Assembly: GCA_020053565.1 (NCBI GenBank)
Contig: JAGVMY010000126.1
Span: 1-5,449 of the forward strand
Origin: Thermodesulfovibrionales bacterium
Lineage (GTDB): Bacteria > Nitrospirota > Thermodesulfovibrionia > Thermodesulfovibrionales > SM23-35
Direction: 5' to 3'
DNA length: 5,449 nt
Both the position numbers and the translations under genes were made by a program. This document shows positions 1-5,124 of this stretch, in pieces (positions within the stretch are counted from its first letter, which is position 1; each line of letters opens with the position of its first letter). The notes below the pieces were generated by a model. The model was not told where the DNA came from. It saw nothing but the letters and a program-made list of their open reading frames with translations, and ran no database searches.

Positions 1-678
1 CTGAGAGGCACAGAGTTTATCCTTCTGTATAAAGGAAATTTCTTCCTGCGAAGATTAGAAAACAGGCTTATAGCCCAGGCGTATTCAAAAGCTGAAGGGT
101 TCGATGGAGATGTGTTCAGTATTGTATGGGATGGAGAATATAAAAAAGGTGACAGAATAAAACTTCCCAAGGGTGTGAACATTTATGATTTTGTATATGT
201 TGATGACCCTCACACAGGGAGAGTAATCCTCGCGTATGATGAAGATGGATTTCTGAACATATATAATGAGAAGGGTATCAGGATATGGATGAGCAAGACA
301 GATATGGGAGGATTCCTCACCACATTCAAGAAGGCAGCTCCCACAGTGATGATTGATAGGGGTAAATGGTCAATAAAAGACAAGCTTCTGCTGAGAAACA
401 GAGAAGTTCTCTTTGTGAAGAGGGTTCCCCTTTTCGAGATGGCAAAGGGGCTTGGGTATAAAAGCTCTCAGATTAAAAATTTGTGGTGGAATGGGCTTTC
501 GATGGAGGAAAGTGTTCTGATTGATGATATAAGAGGCTCTGTCATTGATTATGCAGTTGCCGGTGATAAAATCATTGTTCTTGCAAGCCCGATGTTTGGC
601 ATCAAGCATGAAAACATACTCAAGGGTGAAAATCCTCTCAGAACAATGTTGTATATCTATTCGATGAAAGGAAGGTAA
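1..678 (+). CDS. VCBS/FG-GAP repeat-like protein, 3' portion (5' end outside window)
   Basis: The reading frame is open from the first base to the TAA at 676-678, giving 225 residues with no start inside the window that needs to be the true one; a GTG at 112 is merely internal. The visible part is rich in short beta-strand-like segments. It includes a unit of the style DEDGFLNIYNEKG followed by an IWMS..DMGG stretch, and later KDKLLLRNREVLFVK and a terminal LYIYSMKGR. This pattern resembles the C-terminal blades of VCBS/FG-GAP beta-propeller proteins, which are usually exported to the periplasm or outer membrane; that assignment is from memory of the family style. No catalytic motif is visible and the signal peptide would lie upstream of the window. 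The stop is 12 bp before uppS, so the two are probably co-transcribed. The specific function is unknown. Confidence 0.6.
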   Translation: MRGTEFILLYKGNFFLRRLENRLIAQAYSKAEGFDGDVFSIVWDGEYKKGDRIKLPKGVNIYDFVYVDDPHTGRVILAYDEDGFLNIYNEKGIRIWMSKTDMGGFLTTFKKAAPTVMIDRGKWSIKDKLLLRNREVLFVKRVPLFEMAKGLGYKSSQIKNLWWNGLSMEESVLIDDIRGSVIDYAVAGDKIIVLASPMFGIKHENILKGENPLRTMLYIYSMKGR

Positions 679-683
679 GGGAG
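677..683 (+). promoter_or_regulatory. Shine-Dalgarno for uppS (decides TTG start)
   Basis: AAGGGAG lies 7 nt before the TTG at 691. In the uppS frame the only codons between the preceding in-frame stop (676-678) and this TTG are non-start codons. The next ATG (733) falls inside the catalytic MDGNGRW motif, so the TTG is the only sensible start. The site overlaps the stop codon of the upstream gene, which suggests translational coupling. Confidence 0.7.
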
Positions 684-690
684 TAGAGAA

Positions 691-1410
691 TTGTTATTAA
701 CTGGCCGGATACCAAAACACATAGGCATTATAATGGATGGAAATGGAAGATGGGCTGAATTACGCGGTCTTCCAAGGATAGAAGGCCACAGACGTGGAGC
801 AGAACGCTCAAAAGAGGTCATTGAGGCAGCGGCAGAACTCGGGATTAAGGCATTAACCCTTTATGCCTTTTCTATTGAGAACTGGCAGAGGCCGTCATCA
901 GAGGTCATGACCCTTATGAAGCTGCTCGAATTCTATCTGAAAAAAGAAATTTCCGAGTTGATGGCAAAAGATATTGTCTTCAAAACAATTGGTGAGACAT
1001 GGAGGCTCCCGGAGGATGTACAGAACCTCATACGTGAGGCAAAAGAAAAGACTGCCTTGAACAAAGGCGTTACCCTCATTATTGCATTAAGCTATGGTGG
1101 ACGGAATGAGATTCTACGGGCTGTGAAGAAGATACTTTCTTCAGGTGTCAGACCTGAAGCACTGACAGAGGAATCTTTTGATTCTTACCTTGATACCGCC
1201 GGATTACCTGCCCCGGATCTGATTATCAGAACCAGCGGAGAAATGCGGATAAGTAACTTTCTCCTCTGGCAGGGCGCATATTCGGAACTCTATTTTACGG
1301 ATACGCTCTGGCCTGATTTTACAAAGGAGGAATTATTGATTGCGATACGAGATTATCAGATGAGGGAGCGGAGGTTTGGCGCCATCTTTACGAGATCAGA
1401 TGCACCTTAA
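691..1410 (+). CDS. uppS: Isoprenyl transferase / undecaprenyl diphosphate synthase
   Basis: This is a cis-prenyltransferase that condenses farnesyl diphosphate with IPP units to make undecaprenyl diphosphate, the precursor of the lipid carrier for peptidoglycan and O-antigen. It is a cytosolic enzyme acting at the membrane face. The 239 residues match the usual family length of about 230-260. Visible motifs are HIGIIMDGNGRW at 10-21 with the catalytic/metal-binding Asp16; EGHRRG at 31-36 with His33; SIENWQRP at 61-68; RTSGEMRISNF at 180-190 with the diphosphate-binding arginines Arg180 and Arg186; and AYSELYFTDTLWPDF at 196-210 with Glu199. All signature residues are present, so activity is expected. 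It starts with TTG behind a good Shine-Dalgarno, which may temper translation. The 3' end overlaps cdsA by 11 bp. Whether the product is strictly C55 cannot be told from the sequence. Confidence 0.97.
   Translation: MLLTGRIPKHIGIIMDGNGRWAELRGLPRIEGHRRGAERSKEVIEAAAELGIKALTLYAFSIENWQRPSSEVMTLMKLLEFYLKKEISELMAKDIVFKTIGETWRLPEDVQNLIREAKEKTALNKGVTLIIALSYGGRNEILRAVKKILSSGVRPEALTEESFDSYLDTAGLPAPDLIIRTSGEMRISNFLLWQGAYSELYFTDTLWPDFTKEELLIAIRDYQMRERRFGAIFTRSDAP
1139..1159 (+). other. Perfect hairpin inside uppS coding sequence
   Basis: CTTCAGGT (1139-1146) and ACCTGAAG (1152-1159) form a perfect 8-bp stem around a 5-nt loop. It falls in a surface-like, poorly conserved part of UppS (about residues 150-156, between the GGRNE motif and the RTSGE motif). 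No T-run follows. Confidence 0.45.
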
Positions 1411-2194
1411 AAGACTTATTGTTGCTGCAATTCTTCTTCCTATCATTTATGTCTCTATCATGTACCTTCCTTCAGGATATTTTCTTTTTCTGGTGGTTTT
1501 CTTATCACTTATTGCCACGTCAGAATTTTATTCTATGTATCATGTAACAGGGATATTAAAGTATGCAGGAATATTTTTTGGAATCTCTATACTGAGCGTA
1601 TCTTATATATCAAAAGATCTTCTGCCGGATATCATTATTCTCTCTGTAATGGCCATTATAGGGATAAGGCTTTTCTCTAAGAAGAATCCTCTCTCCTCAC
1701 TTTCCGATATTTCTCCCTCTGTCCTTGGACTGCTTTACATTCCTGTACTCTTCACCTTTCAAATGAAGATCAGAGAAATCGGACCTGAGTGGGTCATTTT
1801 TCTTTATGCATCGGTATGGTCATCGGATACACTGGCATACTATATCGGAAAAGGGATTGGCAAAAGAAAACTTTATACAGAGGTGAGCCCCCATAAAACC
1901 GTAGCAGGTGCAGCAGGGTCGGTTATAGGAGGTGTACTCGCTGTATTTATTTTAAAGGCTGTCCTTCTACCACTGTTGACTGTATCCTCTGCCTTAATCA
2001 TTGGTGTCATAATAGGAATTATTTCTATAATAGGTGATCTTGTAGAATCCATGTTCAAACGTGACGCAGGGGTTAAAGATTCAAGCACTCTCATACCAGG
2101 CCACGGAGGCATATTAGATAAAATTGACGGGGCATTGTTTGCAGGACCAGTACTTTACTGGATGTTAATAATCCTAAGAATAATAGAGAAATAA
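1400..2194 (+). CDS. cdsA: Phosphatidate cytidylyltransferase (CDP-diglyceride synthase)
   Basis: This integral inner-membrane enzyme makes CDP-diacylglycerol from phosphatidic acid and CTP, the branch point for phospholipid synthesis. It has 264 residues from the ATG at 1400, with about eight hydrophobic segments, beginning MHLKRLIVAAILLP as is typical of the family. The CDP-DAG synthase signature lies at 217-243: S-x-x-KR (Lys220, Arg221), KD (226-227), PGHGG (233-237) and a closing D-K-I-D (240-243). The conserved WSSDTLAYYIGK segment is at 140-151. In the signature the usual Arg after Asp240 is Lys241, and KTVAG (166-170) has Ala where Glu is common; both are mild departures. An alternative TTG start at 1376 adds eight residues and has a GGGAG at 1364-1368 seven bases upstream. 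I prefer the ATG because it matches the family N-terminus. It overlaps the 3' end of uppS and ends 4 bp before dxr. Confidence 0.94.
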   Translation: MHLKRLIVAAILLPIIYVSIMYLPSGYFLFLVVFLSLIATSEFYSMYHVTGILKYAGIFFGISILSVSYISKDLLPDIIILSVMAIIGIRLFSKKNPLSSLSDISPSVLGLLYIPVLFTFQMKIREIGPEWVIFLYASVWSSDTLAYYIGKGIGKRKLYTEVSPHKTVAGAAGSVIGGVLAVFILKAVLLPLLTVSSALIIGVIIGIISIIGDLVESMFKRDAGVKDSSTLIPGHGGILDKIDGALFAGPVLYWMLIILRIIEK

Positions 2195-2198
2195 CGTT

Positions 2199-3362
2199 AT
2201 GAAGCGATTGACGATTCTTGGTTCAACAGGTTCCATAGGGAGAAACGCCCTTGATATAATCTCACACCACAGGGATCAATTCAGGGTTGTTGTACTGACT
2301 GCAGGGTGTAACATTGACCTGCTTGAAAAACAGATAAAGTTTTTTTCTCCTGAGGTTGTTGCAGTTGCCGATGAGGTGGCAGCAAAAGAATTGCAAAAGA
2401 GAATCGGGAAACATCATGCTCCGCACGTACTCTCAGGTGCCCACGGGGTTGCAGAAGCTGCAAGTTACGGAGATTCAGATTTTGTCCTCTCCGCAATTGT
2501 CGGAGCTGCAGGGTTGGTTCCAACAATAACAGCGATACGCTCTAAAAAGACAATCGGGCTTGCAAATAAGGAAGCACTTGTGATGGCAGGAAAGGTCATG
2601 ACTGATGAGGCAAAAAAATATGGAGTGAGAATCCTTCCTGTAGACAGCGAACATAGTGCAGTTTTACAGTGCATTGAAAGACATAGAGAATCTGATGTGA
2701 GGAGGATTATACTCACTGCCTCTGGAGGAGCTTTTGCAGGTAAAAGTCTTGACGAGTTGAACAATGTGACTCCAGAAGATGCGCTCAAACACCCTAACTG
2801 GAGTATGGGAAAGAAAATAACTATAGACTCTGCAACTCTTATGAACAAAGGGCTCGAAGTAATCGAGGCCCACTACCTGTTCGGCATTGAACCGGAAAGG
2901 ATAGATGTACTTATCCACCCTCAAAGTATCGTGCATTCTATAGTTGAGTTTAATGACAGAAGCTGTATTGCACAACTCTCGTTACCTGACATGAAAGGGC
3001 CGATTGCGTATGCACTTTCTTATCCTGAAAGACTTGATGATGTCATACAGGGACTTGACCTTGATAAAATTGAATCTCTTACCTTTAAAAAACCAGATCA
3101 TGAATGCTTTCCGTGCCTTTCTTATGCATACATGGCTCTAAAGGCTGATGGCACCATGCCTTCTGTGCTTAATGCAGCAAATGAGGTTGCAGTTGATGCA
3201 TTTCTCAAAGGCATGCTCAGGTTTACCGAAATACCTCTTGTCATCAGAAAAACGATAGACCAGCATGTTGTATCGTCTCACACAGGAATAGATGATGTAA
3301 TAGAGGCTGACAGGTGGGCAAGGAAAAAGGCAGAGGAAGTTATTAAGTCGTTGAAAAGTTAA
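2199..3362 (+). CDS. dxr: 1-deoxy-D-xylulose-5-phosphate reductoisomerase
   Basis: This enzyme converts DXP to 2-C-methyl-D-erythritol 4-phosphate with NADPH and a divalent metal, the committed step of the MEP pathway to IPP; it is cytosolic. The 387 residues are close to the family's usual length of about 390-400. The N-terminal Rossmann motif GSTGSIG is at 8-14 and LANKE at 121-125. Metal ligands Asp149 and Glu151 are in VDSEHSA (148-154). SGGAF is at 175-179, where Pro is more usual than Ala178. The flexible-loop HPNWSMG is at 198-204, and NKGLEVIEAH at 216-225 carries metal ligand Glu220. HPQSIVH is at 240-246 and NAANEVA at 325-331. The catalytic set looks complete. The ATG start is 4 bp after the cdsA stop with only a weak Shine-Dalgarno (GAG at 2186-2188), so translation is probably coupled. 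The stop codon sits inside a heptamer duplication. Confidence 0.97.
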   Translation: MKRLTILGSTGSIGRNALDIISHHRDQFRVVVLTAGCNIDLLEKQIKFFSPEVVAVADEVAAKELQKRIGKHHAPHVLSGAHGVAEAASYGDSDFVLSAIVGAAGLVPTITAIRSKKTIGLANKEALVMAGKVMTDEAKKYGVRILPVDSEHSAVLQCIERHRESDVRRIILTASGGAFAGKSLDELNNVTPEDALKHPNWSMGKKITIDSATLMNKGLEVIEAHYLFGIEPERIDVLIHPQSIVHSIVEFNDRSCIAQLSLPDMKGPIAYALSYPERLDDVIQGLDLDKIESLTFKKPDHECFPCLSYAYMALKADGTMPSVLNAANEVAVDAFLKGMLRFTEIPLVIRKTIDQHVVSSHTGIDDVIEADRWARKKAEEVIKSLKS

Positions 3363-3367
3363 AAGTT
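3354..3367 (+). repeat. Two-copy heptamer direct repeat over the dxr stop codon
   Basis: AAAAGTT occurs twice back to back, at 3354-3360 and 3361-3367, followed by A-rich sequence. The dxr stop TAA (3360-3362) straddles the junction. This is a slippage-prone sequence; loss or gain of one unit would shift the frame only at the extreme C-terminus. Confidence 0.6.
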
Positions 3368-3421
3368 AAAAATAAAAACGCAAAATTGAGGAATATTTTT
3401 TAAGCTTACAGGAGATAAAAA
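3363..3421 (+). promoter_or_regulatory. dxr-rseP intergenic leader with rseP Shine-Dalgarno
   Basis: This short A-rich gap ends in AGGAGA (3410-3415), 6 nt before the rseP ATG at 3422, one of the clearest ribosome-binding sites in the window. I see no convincing -35/-10 pair and no hairpin followed by a T-run, so rseP is most simply read through from dxr. Confidence 0.6.
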
Positions 3422-4492
3422 ATGACAATTTTATACGCACTATTACTCCTCGGAATACTTATATTTGTGCACGAATTCGGACACTTCCTTGCTGCAAAGC
3501 TTATAGGTGTAAGGGTTCTGAAGTTCTCACTCGGTTTCGGGCCTGCGCTTCTCAGGAAAAAATATGGAGATACTGAATACCTCCTGTCATCAGTCCCTCT
3601 TGGTGGGTATGTGAAGATGCTCGGTGAGAGTTCAGAAGAGGAGCTTAAAGAAGAAGAGAAACCAATGGCGTATAATTACCAGACAGTGTGGAAGAGGTTT
3701 TTCATTGTATTTTCAGGGCCTCTCTTTAACATCGTATTCGCTGGATTGATATTTTTTCTCATTTTTTTATATGGCCTTCCAGTAATGCTTCCCGAAGTTA
3801 AAGATATATTGCCTCAGACACCCGCTGAAAGAGTGGGGATTCTGAAGGGAGATACTATTATTGCCATTGATGGTTCTGAAATCATGCAGTGGGATGAAAT
3901 GACAAAGATTATCCATAGTAGCCCTGGCAGGAAGCTCAGTGTTGATATTAAAAGGAACAACGAGATTATCAGAATATCAGTTACTCCAGAGAAAAAGAAA
4001 GTTAAAGATATCTTCGGTCAAGAAAAAGAAATTGGAATAATAGGAATAACTCCTTCGGGTAAAACCTTCATAAAACGGCAAGGGCTTTTTCAAGCCCTTG
4101 GTAACGCAATCCAAAGGACATGGGAAGTTTCAGTATTAACGGTAGTGGCTATTGTAAAACTTATTCAGAGGATAATTCCGGTGGATACCTTAGGGGGACC
4201 CATACTGATATTCCAGATGGCAGGTGAACAGGCATCCATCGGTTTTTTAAATTTTTTTGTATTCATGGCAGTTATCAGTATTAACCTCGGAATATTGAAC
4301 CTGCTCCCTATTCCGATTCTTGATGGTGGACATGTATTGTTTCTTGGAATTGAGGCAATCAGGAGAAAACCATTACATGAGAAATTCATTAAAGTTGCCC
4401 AGGGAGTTGGACTTACAATAATCATATTCATAATCGTCCTTGCAACATATAATGATATTATGAGGTTGATTACAGGTAAGACAATTCCATGA
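3422..4492 (+). CDS. rseP: RIP metalloprotease, site-2 protease family (RseP-like)
   Basis: This zinc intramembrane protease of the inner membrane cleaves transmembrane substrates. In E. coli it cuts RseA to release sigma-E; the substrate here is unknown and no anti-sigma gene is nearby. Of 356 residues, the first transmembrane segment carries HEFGH at 17-21 (zinc ligands His17 and His21, catalytic Glu18). This is followed by the SLGFGP membrane-reentrant loop (36-41), SSVPLGGYVKM (56-66) and the conserved FSGPLFN (97-103). One PDZ domain spans about 120-190, with LKGDTIIAIDG at 141-151. The C-terminal core has LGGPI (257-261) and NLLPIPILDGGH (293-304) with zinc ligand Asp301. It is shorter than the roughly 450-residue E. 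coli protein because it has one PDZ domain instead of two, a common arrangement outside enterics. Its last 4 bp overlap the Nudix gene. Confidence 0.95.
   Translation: MTILYALLLLGILIFVHEFGHFLAAKLIGVRVLKFSLGFGPALLRKKYGDTEYLLSSVPLGGYVKMLGESSEEELKEEEKPMAYNYQTVWKRFFIVFSGPLFNIVFAGLIFFLIFLYGLPVMLPEVKDILPQTPAERVGILKGDTIIAIDGSEIMQWDEMTKIIHSSPGRKLSVDIKRNNEIIRISVTPEKKKVKDIFGQEKEIGIIGITPSGKTFIKRQGLFQALGNAIQRTWEVSVLTVVAIVKLIQRIIPVDTLGGPILIFQMAGEQASIGFLNFFVFMAVISINLGILNLLPIPILDGGHVLFLGIEAIRRKPLHEKFIKVAQGVGLTIIIFIIVLATYNDIMRLITGKTIP
4079..4100 (+). other. Perfect hairpin inside rseP coding sequence
   Basis: CAAGGGCTT (4079-4087) and AAGCCCTTG (4092-4100) form a perfect 9-bp stem with a TTTC loop. It lies in the segment linking the PDZ domain to the C-terminal membrane core (about residues 220-227). 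No T-run follows, so it does not look like an intrinsic terminator. Confidence 0.5.
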
Positions 4493-4941
4493 GACCCGCA
4501 ACCATAAAAACACAGGTTTCATCAGGTGGCGTTATATTTAGAAAAAATAATGACATGGTAGAGATTGCCCTTGTATCCGTGAAAGGTGGCAGGGTCTGGT
4601 GTCTTCCCAAGGGAATTGTGGACAAAGGAGAGAGTTCTGAGAAAACTGCGGTAAGGGAGGTGTCAGAAGAGACAGGGCTGAGAGGAAGAATCATCGAGAA
4701 ACTCGGAGAGATAAAATACTGGTATTACATAAAAGAGGGAAACATAAAATGCAGGAAGACTGTGCACTTTTTCCTCATGGAATATGAAGGCGGAGACGTT
4801 GCAGATCATGACTGGGAAGTAGACAGTGCCTCCTGGTTTCAGATTGACGAGGCACTTAAGAAAGTCAACTATAAGAGTGAAAAGGGATTGTTAGAGAAAG
4901 CAAGAAAAAAATTACTACAAAATGAGTGTGCCGTCTCATAA
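4489..4941 (+). CDS. Nudix hydrolase (MutT/Ap4A-hydrolase-like)
   Basis: This is a small cytosolic pyrophosphohydrolase of 150 residues, about the family norm. The Nudix box is complete at 42-64 and fits G-x5-E-x7-REU-x-EE-x-GU exactly: Gly42, Glu48, Arg56-Glu57, Glu60-Glu61, Gly63-Leu64. The preceding VWCLPKG (36-42), the following KYWYY (76-80) and KTVHFFLM (90-97), and the WFQIDEA stretch (116-122) resemble bacterial diadenosine-polyphosphate hydrolases. The box alone does not fix the substrate, so (d)NTP or other nucleoside diphosphate derivatives are also possible. The ATG start at 4489 overlaps the rseP stop as ATGA, with only a distant AGG (4474-4476) upstream, so translation is probably coupled to rseP. 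No functional link to envelope genes is visible; it is likely a housekeeping passenger at the end of the operon. Confidence 0.92.
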   Translation: MRPATIKTQVSSGGVIFRKNNDMVEIALVSVKGGRVWCLPKGIVDKGESSEKTAVREVSEETGLRGRIIEKLGEIKYWYYIKEGNIKCRKTVHFFLMEYEGGDVADHDWEVDSASWFQIDEALKKVNYKSEKGLLEKARKKLLQNECAVS

Positions 4942-4968
4942 ATAACTGGTCATTCCGAACCCTGAAAG

Positions 4969-5047
4969 TGTCATTCTGAACTTGTTTCAGAATCTCGAAA
5001 ATGCAGCTATCAAGTGACCCTGAATCAAGTTCAGGGTGACAATGACA
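4969..5047. repeat. Composite palindromic (REP/MITE-like) repeat element
   Basis: The outer ends TGTCATT (4969-4975) and AATGACA (5041-5047) are perfect inverted copies. Inside, two short hairpins are seen. One is ATTCTGAA/TTCAGAAT (4973-4980 and 4986-4993). The other is ACCCTGAA/TTCAGGGT (5017-5024 and 5030-5037). Each is a perfect 8-bp stem with a 5-nt loop. The two halves are also inverted copies of each other: 4969-4994 against the complement of 5016-5041 matches at 21 of 26 positions, sharing CTGAACTTG. A degenerate partial copy precedes it: TCATTCCGAAC at 4950-4960 matches 4971-4981 at 10 of 11 bases. No transposase is present and no target duplication is evident. Such elements are usually dispersed in a genome, which cannot be tested here. 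Confidence 0.75.
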
Positions 5048-5049
5048 GT

Positions 5050-5075
5050 GTATAGAACTGTTAGGGACAGTATAC
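5050..5075. repeat. Imperfect inverted repeat upstream of rfaE2
   Basis: GTATA (5050-5054) pairs with TATAC (5071-5075), and the inner CTGT (5058-5061) pairs with ACAG (5067-5070), giving a nine-pair stem with a 3-nt bulge (GAA) and a TAGGG loop. It lies 50 bp before the rfaE2 start and could be an operator or a transcript hairpin; neither is demonstrated. Confidence 0.35.
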
Positions 5076-5089
5076 TTGAAACTATAAAT

Positions 5090-5121
5090 TTGACATTAGT
5101 AATCAATTATCAGAATATAAT
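5090..5121 (+). promoter_or_regulatory. Candidate promoter for rfaE2
   Basis: A consensus TTGACA lies at 5090-5095. A consensus TATAAT at 5116-5121 is 20 bp downstream, longer than the usual 16-18 bp. The better-spaced hexamers (GAATAT at 5113, AATATA at 5114) are weaker. Either way the transcript would begin at or just next to the ATG at 5125, giving a nearly leaderless message. An alternative TTGAAA (5076-5081) with AGTAAT (5098-5103) would give a leader of about 15 nt. Confidence 0.4.
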
Positions 5122-5124
5122 TTT

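Larger units (their letters stand above)
4942..5124. other. Intergenic region between the Nudix gene and rfaE2
   Basis: This 183-bp gap is the largest non-coding stretch in the window. From left to right it holds a degenerate half-copy of a repeat (4947-4966), a palindromic repeat element (4969-5047), an imperfect inverted repeat (5050-5075) and AT-rich candidate promoter sequence. I see no tRNA, no open frame of interest and no classical intrinsic terminator. Confidence 0.7.

Noticed and set aside
427..450. CCCCTTT/AAAGGGG inverted repeat in the first gene
   Set aside because: It is a 7-bp stem with a 10-nt loop inside coding sequence, weak enough to be expected by chance.
112..678. GTG at 112 as the start of the first gene
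   Set aside because: The frame is open to the window edge, and the residues before the GTG continue the same strand-rich pattern, so the gene is better read as truncated by the window.
1376..1399. Eight-residue N-terminal extension of CdsA from a TTG start
   Set aside because: A GGGAG sits at good distance, so it is possible. However, the ATG at 1400 gives the typical family N-terminus and a shorter overlap with uppS, so I kept the ATG and recorded the alternative.
2465..2848. 127-codon open frame on the minus strand inside dxr
   Set aside because: It is antisense to a fully conserved enzyme gene, has no recognisable domain, and reads as a shadow of dxr codon bias. The other minus-strand frames (for example 370-609, 1873-2112, 4165-4431, 4470-4694) fail for the same reason.
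3422..4492. RseP being a truncated or degenerate protease
   Set aside because: It is shorter than the E. coli protein only because it has a single PDZ domain. The HEFGH and LDG zinc motifs and all core segments are intact.
4973..5040. Intrinsic transcription terminator after the Nudix gene
   Set aside because: The hairpins are clear, but neither is followed by a run of T; the bases after the second stem are GACAATGACA. A 3'-end stabilising or rho-linked role remains possible but is not supported directly.
4947..5047. CRISPR array
   Set aside because: The repeated units are inverted, diverged and unevenly spaced, with no series of equal spacers and no cas genes.
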